From an uncultured Bacteroides sp. (GTDB lineage Bacteria; Bacteroidota; Bacteroidia; Bacteroidales; Bacteroidaceae): DNA of 64,000 bases. Positions 1 through 6,767 of the stretch are shown here, one piece after another. The notes beneath the pieces were generated by a model. It saw only the letters and a program-made list of their open reading frames with translations. It was not told the DNA's origin and did no database searches. The translations under genes were made by a program, and so were the position numbers. The DNA is taken from NCBI RefSeq assembly GCF_963677945.1, contig NZ_OY782578.1, forward strand, positions 4,307,258-4,371,257, in the 5' to 3' direction. How positions within the stretch are numbered: the stretch's first letter is position 1; each line of letters starts with the position of its first letter.

Positions 1-808
1 TGTTGCCGAATGCCTTGTGGATAAAGCACAACTGAGGCAACTTGCTCAGCAGACGCAAAGCTGGATTGAAGATGCGGGTTTGCCACATCTTGTTGCCCAC
101 AGCCTTGGCAATGTCTGCCACAATCTTGCTGGTCTTGATGTAGCACTCCTGCTGAGGATAGTATATACCGCCCTTGTTATTCTCGATAATCAAACGGATC
201 AACTCGCACAGGTTATCTACATACACCATACTCTGCTTGTTCTCCAGCTTAGGGAAGATAGGCATCTTCTTGGCGAAGTTCACCAGACGAGGGAAGTTGT
301 CGCGTGCATACTCGCTATAGATCAATGGCGGACGCATGATAGCCATCTGGAAGCCCGCCTGTCCTGAGCCTGTCGAAGTATCTACCAGTTTCAGCAATCC
401 ACGTTCTGCCATCATCTTACTCTTGCCATATACAGTTGGTTCCGATGGTACAGTTTCTGCCGTAATCATCTTCTCCTCACCCAGACCGCTCATGTCGCCA
501 TACACAATCTGGCTGCTCATCTGCACAAACAAGGGCACACCTTCGGCCTTTGCCTTGGTAGCCACATCGATAGGCAGCTGACCATTCACCTGATAGTACA
601 GTTCCTCACTACCCTGGCGAGCATTAGCGTGAGCCAATCCGCTCACGTTATATACTGCATCATATCCGGTAAAGTCAGCCTCTGCCCACTTTCTGTTCAT
701 ACTATCCACCGCATCAATCTGCCAATTAGGATAGTTCTTTTTGATATATTCTGTAAACTTGCCGCCGATGTAACCACCTACACCAACCAGCATCACTTTC
801 TTTGCCAT
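1..808 (-). CDS. NAD-dependent epimerase/dehydratase (3' end outside window)
   Basis: The reverse strand is open from an ATG at 808 to the window edge, so about 269 N-terminal residues are visible. The protein starts MAKKVMLVGVGGYIGGKF, a Rossmann GxGGYIG NAD(P)-binding motif. It continues with an SDR-type core: NVSGLAHA, QMSSQIVYG, a YGKSK stretch matching the catalytic YxxxK, and MRPPLIYS. This is the extended-SDR family of nucleotide-sugar epimerases, reductases and dehydratases. Members near an initiating sugar transferase often make the first sugar of the repeat unit; the substrate here cannot be read from sequence. It starts one base beyond the stop of the ATP-grasp gene and so is probably co-transcribed with it. 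A short repeat is inserted in frame (see 358-380). Confidence 0.85.
   Translation of the reverse strand, partial: MAKKVMLVGVGGYIGGKFTEYIKKNYPNWQIDAVDSMNRKWAEADFTGYDAVYNVSGLAHANARQGSEELYYQVNGQLPIDVATKAKAEGVPLFVQMSSQIVYGDMSGLGEEKMITAETVPSEPTVYGKSKMMAERGLLKLVDTSTGSGQAGFQMAIMRPPLIYSEYARDNFPRLVNFAKKMPIFPKLENKQSMVYVDNLCELIRLIIENNKGGIYYPQQECYIKTSKIVADIAKAVGNKMWQTRIFNPALRLLSKLPQLCFIHKAFGN
358..380. repeat. In-frame insertion of a TTCGACAGGCTCAG-type dispersed repeat
   Basis: On the minus strand the epimerase gene contains TTCGACAGGCTCAGGACAGG, read in frame as residues STGSGQ between KLVDT and AGFQMAIMRPP. This core sequence is familiar as a dispersed repeat in many unrelated bacterial genomes. The surrounding text reads as an ordinary epimerase sequence if these few residues are removed, which suggests insertion. 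No second copy was seen in the window. Confidence 0.5.
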
Positions 809-809
809 A

Positions 810-1955
810 TTATTTGAAATTTTCCCAATTCTTGATCACTTCATCCCAAGGACCGCGGTCCTCCTTATCGTAGATATACACGCACTTGGCGTCCTTGAAG
901 TCGCGCAACCACTCGGCAATCGAGCACATGCCACCCTCCACACGCTTTGCATAATCAATCACCTCACTCATGCTGGTGAAAGGCTCAAACTCCTTGCGGT
1001 CGGCAGGATCGATGCATCCGTTCTCCATGCCCTTGATCCAGAGGTATGGCAATGGCATGCCGGCAAACTTACCCGTTGGGTTCCAAGCCGAAGCACGGAA
1101 GTTGGTCTCCATGAAGTAGTAGGTGCCGTCCTTGTCGATGAGGAACTCCACCTCGAACACGCCCTCGAAGCCAATCTCTTCGAACATGGCCTGCAGTTTT
1201 GCCTCCATCTTCTTGTCCTCGAACATCTTCACATCGTGATAAGGGCTGTAGTAACCCTGAATGAGGTACTTCCACTTCATCTCGGTCACAATCTGCATGT
1301 CCTTACCATTGTTGATGCAGTAACCCTCCAGCGCCATCTCGTTCTGCTTGTCCACAAAGTGCTGAATCATAATCAGCGGACTCTCAATCTTCACGATGGC
1401 ATCCTTCAGTTCCTGCTCGTTCTGGCAGATATACACGTCAGCCTTCCAGCTGCCCGAGTTAGGCGAAATATCCTTGGTGATGATTGGGTACCACAGGTTC
1501 TCTGGCAGAGCGTCATCCTTGCTGATTATATAGCTGTCCAGCACGTTGAATCCGTGACGCTTGGCGCATTGCTGAATCTCGTACTTGTCCATAAACTCGT
1601 TGATGCGACCCGTACGTCCGGCATTGTAGGTGATGAACTGGTCCTTCCACTCATCATAGTGCAGGTCAAAGTAGCCCACCGACTTATCGTCCGAGAATAC
1701 GATGTAGGGTTTCTTGCCGGTCTCCTCAGCCAAGTGACCATAGGTCTCCATCAGCAACTTGAAACCATCCTCTACCGAGTCCACACAATGCAGCTCTGAG
1801 ATGTACTTACTCTTCGTAGCCACCTCGTAGCGTCTCTTCACCGAGATGTAAACAGGATTAACACCGTTCTCGCCCAAGGCGCGAATCATATTCAGCGGAT
1901 TGTAATGCTCCAGTGCAAACACGATGCACAAATGGCCGTTATATTGATTGTTCAT
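810..1955 (-). CDS. ATP-grasp domain ligase
   Basis: This 381-residue protein has an N-terminal Rossmann-like segment (CIVFALEHYNPLNMIRAL) followed by an ATP-grasp fold. The signature FEVEFLIDKDGTYYFMETN near residue 280 holds the acidic residues and Asn that bind Mg-ATP in carboxylate-amine ligases such as carbamoyl-phosphate synthase and D-Ala ligases. The family activates a carboxylate as an acyl phosphate and joins it to an amine or thiol. In this context it could join an amino acid to an amino or carboxylated sugar, which is inference. It lies 15 bp after an aminotransferase-like gene and just before the epimerase gene. Confidence 0.75.
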   Translation of the reverse strand: MNNQYNGHLCIVFALEHYNPLNMIRALGENGVNPVYISVKRRYEVATKSKYISELHCVDSVEDGFKLLMETYGHLAEETGKKPYIVFSDDKSVGYFDLHYDEWKDQFITYNAGRTGRINEFMDKYEIQQCAKRHGFNVLDSYIISKDDALPENLWYPIITKDISPNSGSWKADVYICQNEQELKDAIVKIESPLIMIQHFVDKQNEMALEGYCINNGKDMQIVTEMKWKYLIQGYYSPYHDVKMFEDKKMEAKLQAMFEEIGFEGVFEVEFLIDKDGTYYFMETNFRASAWNPTGKFAGMPLPYLWIKGMENGCIDPADRKEFEPFTSMSEVIDYAKRVEGGMCSIAEWLRDFKDAKCVYIYDKEDRGPWDEVIKNWENFK

Positions 1956-1970
1956 ATCTGTAAATATGTC

Positions 1971-2939
1971 TTATTTATTCTTGATTACATTTACTAAGTA
2001 TTCGATTTCCTCTTTGCCGTACCTTTGATCTATAGTAATCGGTATGACGTATCTTGAAATCCACGATTCAAAAGAATCGGCATGCTGCACCTCGCAGATG
2101 TAGCTCCACCAATGGCCTTGGAAGTGCTTTGCCTTGTACAGACGCTGGATGCACTCGTCCTCCTCCACTACCAGGGGATAAACCATCGGAACGGTCTCGT
2201 CATCCATATACATGGTTGGATCTATCTTGTTGATGCCACCTAGCAACTCATGCGCATAAGCAAAGTTCTCCTTACGTTTCTTCTGGTTGTAGGCATAATC
2301 CTCGGCATCCATCAGGGTGCGAGTCAACTTCGACATCTTCATGCAGTCCTCGGTATCAATACGGTTCTCGTTCAGACCACGAGCCTCATAGCCCTTGCCC
2401 TCACAACCGTACTCGATACGCTTCAGCAGGAAAGCTGCCGTATCCGAACTGTAGCATTGCGGATATTCCTCCACAAACTTGTGCGCTTCCTTACCGACCA
2501 CATAAGCGCCATCAGGAGCACCCACAAACTTACGGCAGCTGTAAACCATCAAAGCACCCTCCACCAGTTTGCAGAAGAAAGCCTGAGCACAATCGATAAT
2601 CGCGTGCTTATATGGCTTTGCCAGTTCTGCCATTCTGCTGCTTGACATGATGCCATAGTAGTTGGCAATCAGAACCGCATCATCGTCCTCTGCCTCAATA
2701 TCTAGCGGATTGAAACGGTTGTCGATGTGGTAGAACATCACCTCCACACCCTTCTCCTCCAGCGTCTCACGGATAGAGTCGCATTGGTATATCGGTATCC
2801 AGATACGCTTGCATCCGGTCACGCGAAACGCATGCCAGATGCCCATTCTGCCCGTATTCAGTCGAGCAATATCAGTCTCCTGATTATAGAGCTCACGACC
2901 TTTTGGAAGTTGAAGCTCCAAGAATGATCCTATTTCCAT
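1971..2939 (-). CDS. PLP-fold aminotransferase-like protein (DegT-related)
   Basis: This 322-residue protein has features of fold-type I PLP enzymes. GRMGIWHAFRVTG resembles the N-terminal cofactor phosphate region, IIDCAQAFF holds the Asp that would contact the pyridine nitrogen, and CRKFVGAPDGAYV resembles the lysine loop of DegT/DnrJ-type sugar aminotransferases. The similarity is remote and the protein is shorter than the usual 360-400 residues, so activity is uncertain. It lies between the initiating sugar transferase and the ATP-grasp gene, which fits making an amino group that the ligase then acylates. That pairing is inference. Confidence 0.55.
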   Translation of the reverse strand: MEIGSFLELQLPKGRELYNQETDIARLNTGRMGIWHAFRVTGCKRIWIPIYQCDSIRETLEEKGVEVMFYHIDNRFNPLDIEAEDDDAVLIANYYGIMSSSRMAELAKPYKHAIIDCAQAFFCKLVEGALMVYSCRKFVGAPDGAYVVGKEAHKFVEEYPQCYSSDTAAFLLKRIEYGCEGKGYEARGLNENRIDTEDCMKMSKLTRTLMDAEDYAYNQKKRKENFAYAHELLGGINKIDPTMYMDDETVPMVYPLVVEEDECIQRLYKAKHFQGHWWSYICEVQHADSFESWISRYVIPITIDQRYGKEEIEYLVNVIKNK

Positions 2940-2950
2940 AGATTTATGAC

Positions 2951-2977
2951 TTTCTTAACTTTCTTAACTTTCTTAAC
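2951..2977. repeat. Three tandem copies of a 9-bp repeat (TTTCTTAAC)
   Basis: Three perfect head-to-tail copies lie in the 59-bp gap between the sugar transferase stop and the aminotransferase-like start at 2939. In the transcript the unit reads GTTAAGAAA, upstream of the start codon. Copy number could change by slippage and alter the leader length. Confidence 0.75.
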
Positions 2978-2998
2978 ACTCAGATCTTTCAGAACATT

Positions 2999-3613
2999 TT
3001 ACTTGTCCACAATCTGATCATCTGTCATCTTAGGAGCGCGTACGCTATCGTCCGGACGCTGGAAACCGAGGACAATCTGGAAGGTCTTGTAGAACACCAG
3101 CCAATCCAGTTTCAGACTCCAGTTGCGAACATAGTACAAGTCCTTCTCCGCCATCTCGCGTCTGGTAGAAGACTCGCCCTCATGGACGGCCTCCCAACCG
3201 GTGATACTAGGGCGCATAGACTGGCGCTCTGCCTGCTCGCTGTCTGTCATCACCAGCATTTCCTTTGGCAGGATAGGACGAGGACCAATGAATGACATCT
3301 CACCCTTCAGAATGTTCCAGATCTGGAACAGTTCATCCATATTGGTAGCACGTACAATCTTGCCCCACTTCTTCAGTCGCACCTCATCAGGCAGCAACTC
3401 GCCATTGGCATCACGCTCGTTGGTCATAGAACGAAGTTTGAAGAGTGTGAACTCCTTACGTTTGTAACCCACGCGCACCTGCTTGAAGATAGGTGACGAC
3501 TCAGGCGATACGCATGCCACAAAGATAATTCCGCACAACAATACCAGCGATGCGGGTATAAACAGAATCAAAGCTAAAACGATGTCAAACAGCCTCTTAA
3601 TGAATTTTCCCAT
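2999..3613 (-). CDS. Initiating sugar transferase (PglC/WcaJ-type phosphoglycosyltransferase)
   Basis: This 204-residue protein is a small monotopic phosphoglycosyltransferase of the bacterial sugar transferase family. It starts with a basic, hydrophobic re-entrant membrane segment (FIKRLFDIVLALILFIP). The catalytic Asp-Glu pair is in ATNMDELFQIWN, followed by the family motifs MSFIGPRP and RPSITGW. These enzymes move a sugar phosphate from a UDP-sugar to undecaprenyl phosphate at the inner face of the membrane, the first step of repeat-unit assembly. The length is typical of the PglC-like short form. The UDP-sugar used cannot be told from sequence. Confidence 0.9.
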   Translation of the reverse strand: MGKFIKRLFDIVLALILFIPASLVLLCGIIFVACVSPESSPIFKQVRVGYKRKEFTLFKLRSMTNERDANGELLPDEVRLKKWGKIVRATNMDELFQIWNILKGEMSFIGPRPILPKEMLVMTDSEQAERQSMRPSITGWEAVHEGESSTRREMAEKDLYYVRNWSLKLDWLVFYKTFQIVLGFQRPDDSVRAPKMTDDQIVDK

Positions 3614-3668
3614 AATGAGTTTTATTTATTATCTATTTTCAAACTATTTATTTCAAAGAATTATACTC

Positions 3669-4419
3669 CTATATCGCCTTCTCCAGTATCATAATCGCCC
3701 TCTGCAAGTCCTCCGTACACAAAACGTATGCGATTCTAACCCAATTCCGGATTGGCATAGAAGTCAGCAGCCGGAGCCATCATGATGGTCTCTCCGATGC
3801 AGTAGAGATCCTGTCCGCTGAAGTAGGTCATCTTAGGTGTCTTTTCGTCCTTGTACACAAACTCGTTGAGGCGCCAAGCACAGAACTTCTCGGCATCGTC
3901 CACGGGCAGTTTGGCTACCGTATAGAACGCACCCATCGGGATGGGCGTGTAGCAGCCGGGGATGCGGTTGACGCCATCAATCAAGCACTTTCGGCGTTCG
4001 GTATATTCCTCGTACACCTCACGACTGTAGGCCTCGGTGCCCTCGAGGTGCATGGCCGAGATGTAGGGCGAACCGGTGTAGATGAACTCGTGATACACCT
4101 CGTCCGAAAAAAGGTACAGGTTGTATTTCTTCACGAGGTCGCGAATCTGGTTCATCTCCTTCTGCGTGTAGAGGTAGCCCGTTGGGTTGTTCGGGTTGCA
4201 GATCAAGATTGCCTTCGTGCGCTCGTTAATCAGTTCCTCGAATTTCTCTACCTTAGGCAGACAGAAGCCCTCCTCGTTGGTGGTGGTGACGGTACGGATT
4301 ACCGCTCCAGCCGAAATGGCAAAGCTCATGTAGTTGGCATACGCTGGCTCCGGTACGATGATCTCGTCACCAGGGTTGAGGCAGGACATGAAGGCTAAGA
4401 GAACCGGTTCCGAATCACC
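3669..4419 (-). pseudogene. Degraded class I/II aminotransferase
   Basis: The reading matches an aspartate-aminotransferase-like enzyme: NPGDEIIVPEPAYANYM, ILICNPNNPTGYLYT, LYLFSDEVYHEF and MGAFYTVAKLPVDDAEKF. Its N-terminal third is missing and replaced by an acyltransferase tail. Near 4028 the sequence jumps from SAMHLEGTEAY straight to SREVYEEYTERRK, removing the segment that carries the PLP-binding lysine. Near 3738 a short deletion shifts the frame: the normal C-terminus (VRIAYVLCTEDLQRA) follows in another frame and ends at 3669. Three separate lesions make this a clear pseudogene, although an open frame of 266 codons remains (3736-4536). Confidence 0.8.
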
Positions 4420-5317
4420 CAATAGCATAATCGGTAGTTTTGTGATAATATTAAATGCTGGTTCATGAAATAGATAGATAAAGAAACTATACCCCATCAA
4501 CAATGACCAGAAAGAACCTTTCGTGAGACATTTCACCCGCGCAAAGAAATCATATCCTTTCCATATATATATATAGGACCAGTTATGCCCATTATCAAAT
4601 TAAGATATTGTGGGACTTTATAATCCTCCGACTGAATACAGATGTATCCACACAAAAGCAAGAAAACCACTATGGATAGTATGGATACCATTGGCGATAA
4701 ATAGCGTTCTATTGTTTCTAGATCGGTTGTCATAGCAATACATGCCCCCAATAGGAAATAACCACCTGGAAGCGGGATGAAGTGAGACGCAACAAAATAT
4801 GTCATTCCACCCCATAACTTGCAGTATTTCAAAAAGACATAAAACAATGGGGACAAAGCTATGTACAGCATCAAATCTCGCAGAAACCAAAGCGGAAAAG
4901 ATGCAGGATTAATGAATAAGTACCTAAATCAATTCCACATAGTATCAAAATGAAAGAGGATGTTGCTATTTACAAAAGAACTCACACCCGGAGTATGCTC
5001 AAGTACAATGTACCACCATAGGACGAATATTACATTCCAAAGCAAGTATGGTATCAATATGTTCCTACGCGTTTCTTGATTTTAGGAAAACAATCCCTAA
5101 CACATGTGATACCGTTAAAGAAAAGCATACCTAAAAGCAAAAAGAACAACTTATTAACAATACCACAAAAAGCATGTCCGCTAAAAAAGCACTGAACCGC
5201 CAACGCAACGGGATATTGTTCAGCCTCAAGACAATAGCTATAAATGTATAACACCATCATAATCAAGATGGTATTTAAGACCATAATTTTTGAACTATTA
5301 TACTTTGATATCGTCAT
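4412..5317 (-). pseudogene. Broken acyltransferase-3 family membrane acyltransferase
   Basis: Pieces of one Acyl_transf_3 (OatA-like) protein lie in order on the minus strand. The N-terminal part starts at 5317 with an ATGA overlap with the upstream GT2 gene. A frameshift near 5070-5090 leads to RRNILIPYLLWNVIFVLWW in another frame. A TGA at 4929-4931 follows, then FINPASFPLWFLRDLMLYIALSP. A further frameshift falls at an AT-dinucleotide tract (4563-4575). The tail FFIYLFHEPAFNIITKLP joins the aminotransferase remnant near 4415. The intact family O-acylates extracytoplasmic glycans. Several breaks mean no product is expected. Confidence 0.8.
4563..4575. repeat. (AT)6 dinucleotide tract at a frameshift point
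   Basis: The tract lies exactly where the acyltransferase reading changes frame. Removing one TA unit would join GPIYI to WKGYDFFARVKCLTKGSF in a single frame, so slippage by one unit is the simplest explanation. Confidence 0.65.
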
Positions 5318-6213
5318 AGTTTTATTTTATATCTATCTAGCAAATATTTTTTTACTAATTCAGGGTCAGATTTACACGAATTTCTCACTTCGAGTAATAT
5401 TCCATCAACCAGAGTTCTATACCACCAGGCTTGAATGAAACAATAAACGAATCCAGCTTTTCCTAACAAAAACGTTCCGGTAAAGAAATAACGATATATG
5501 AAATAAGCAAAACTCCTCCAGAATAGAGGTAGCCTCTGGTAACCTCCCTTAGCCTTACGTGTTGACGATACACCTCTTCCAATGCTTTCTGCATCAGGAC
5601 GCTTATAATCAGAGAGACCATACCCCTCATCGAGAATCATAGCAACTTCGCGAGATGCGTAATTAATATGTTTTTGACAATATTCTGATAAAGTACACAG
5701 ATTGTGGTCAAAAAACAGATTGTCGTAAGTGATAGTGGTTCCTTCTTTTATGAGCATGTATTCATCCATCAGTCGACATTCACAACGCGCTTTACCATTA
5801 CGGAACATGCGAAGTATAATCGCATTGCGCTCATACTTCATCTGTTTTCCCATGAAGAAGTGATTTCTCTGGAGATTAATGCCTGTTACACTTGTAGGCA
5901 ATTTAGATGTCTTTTCCTCTATTTCTACAATTAGTTCCTGTGAAAGATATTCATCTGCATCAATTCTAAGAATCCAATCTGTTTGGATATCTAGGTTGTC
6001 TAGAGCCCAATTCAATTGTTCTGCCTGATTGCCAGGATACTTGTGTACGACAACTTCCACATTTTTAAACTCGTTGCATATCTCAACGGTCCTATCTGTA
6101 GAAGGCGAGTCTATTACATACACCTTCTTCGAGGCAGGGCACACGTTCTCCAGACAACGCCTAATATGAATCTCCTCGTTATACGTGAGAATAATGGTAG
6201 TAAGATCTATCAT
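5314..6213 (-). CDS. Glycosyltransferase family 2 (GT-A)
   Basis: The open frame runs up to 6378, but the first 55 codons overlap the acetyltransferase and are not GT-like. The start at 6213 gives MIDLTTIILTYNEEIHIRRCL, a normal GT2 N-terminus, and 299 residues. Other motifs are VIDSPSTDRTVEIC and the metal-binding DADEYLS (DxD-like) after WILRI. The C-terminus has a hydrophobic amphipathic stretch (FAYFIYRYFFTGTFLLGKAGF). Proteins of this size and shape, related to the WaaE/KdtX type, transfer a sugar from an NDP donor to a lipid-linked acceptor at the cytoplasmic membrane. Acceptor and donor are unknown. It overlaps the next gene by ATGA, suggesting translational coupling before that gene decayed. 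Confidence 0.85.
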   Translation of the reverse strand: MIDLTTIILTYNEEIHIRRCLENVCPASKKVYVIDSPSTDRTVEICNEFKNVEVVVHKYPGNQAEQLNWALDNLDIQTDWILRIDADEYLSQELIVEIEEKTSKLPTSVTGINLQRNHFFMGKQMKYERNAIILRMFRNGKARCECRLMDEYMLIKEGTTITYDNLFFDHNLCTLSEYCQKHINYASREVAMILDEGYGLSDYKRPDAESIGRGVSSTRKAKGGYQRLPLFWRSFAYFIYRYFFTGTFLLGKAGFVYCFIQAWWYRTLVDGILLEVRNSCKSDPELVKKYLLDRYKIKL

Positions 6214-6221
6214 GTACAATA

Positions 6222-6767
6222 TTATTCCTTGATTACTCTTTTCTTGATAAACATAGCAGGATAACCACCTACAACAGTCCATGGTTCTACATCTTTGAAA
6301 ACAGAGGTGCGAGCTCCGACTACAGCCCCTTCTCCTATGGTCACTCCCATACCTACAAACGAATCTGCAGCGACCCAAGCACCTTTACCTATCGTGATAG
6401 GTGCGTGTATAAGGTTATGACACTGGTGCGTAATATCATGACTTGAAGTACATAAATAGGAATATTGAGATACAGTTGAGTTTTCTTCTAATATTATTAG
6501 AGCATCGTTTTCAAGAATACAATGTGGTCCTATCCATGCATTCCTTTTTAAAGTCAGATTCCACGGACATTGAATTTTTGCAGAGCAGTATACCCCTGCC
6601 CGTGGAGCAATCTTTGCACCAAACAATCTTAGTACAAAGTTTCTCCAGCGTCTAAAAAACTTTGTTGGAAATGGTTTAAACAGGAACAAACTACAAATAT
6701 TCCATAACGCACGCCCAATAATATTTTTCTTGGGTAAACGATTTACATACTCTTTATTATCTTCCAT
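6222..6767 (-). CDS. WcaF-like acyltransferase (left-handed beta-helix)
   Basis: This 181-residue protein has the N-terminal segment FLFKPFPTKFFRRWRNFVLRL typical of putative colanic-acid acetyltransferase WcaF relatives. It is followed by hexapeptide repeats (APITIGKGAWVAADSFVGMG, VTIGEGAVVGARTSVFKDV) and the terminal motif VVGGYPAMFIKKR. It includes the SHDITHQ loop with the catalytic His of this acetyl-CoA-dependent family. It probably O-acetylates a sugar of the repeat unit in the cytoplasm. It overlaps the fused oxidoreductase gene by 11 bp, so the two are likely translated from one message. Confidence 0.85.
   Translation of the reverse strand: MEDNKEYVNRLPKKNIIGRALWNICSLFLFKPFPTKFFRRWRNFVLRLFGAKIAPRAGVYCSAKIQCPWNLTLKRNAWIGPHCILENDALIILEENSTVSQYSYLCTSSHDITHQCHNLIHAPITIGKGAWVAADSFVGMGVTIGEGAVVGARTSVFKDVEPWTVVGGYPAMFIKKRVIKE

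Noticed and set aside
3736-4536. An apparently intact 266-residue aminotransferase
   Set aside because: The N-terminus is an acyltransferase tail, the PLP-lysine segment is missing and the C-terminus is out of frame; it is recorded as a pseudogene.
6214-6378. N-terminal 55 codons of the GT2 frame
   Set aside because: They overlap the acetyltransferase gene on the same strand and read as low-complexity Cys/Arg text; the Met at 6213 gives a normal GT2 start.
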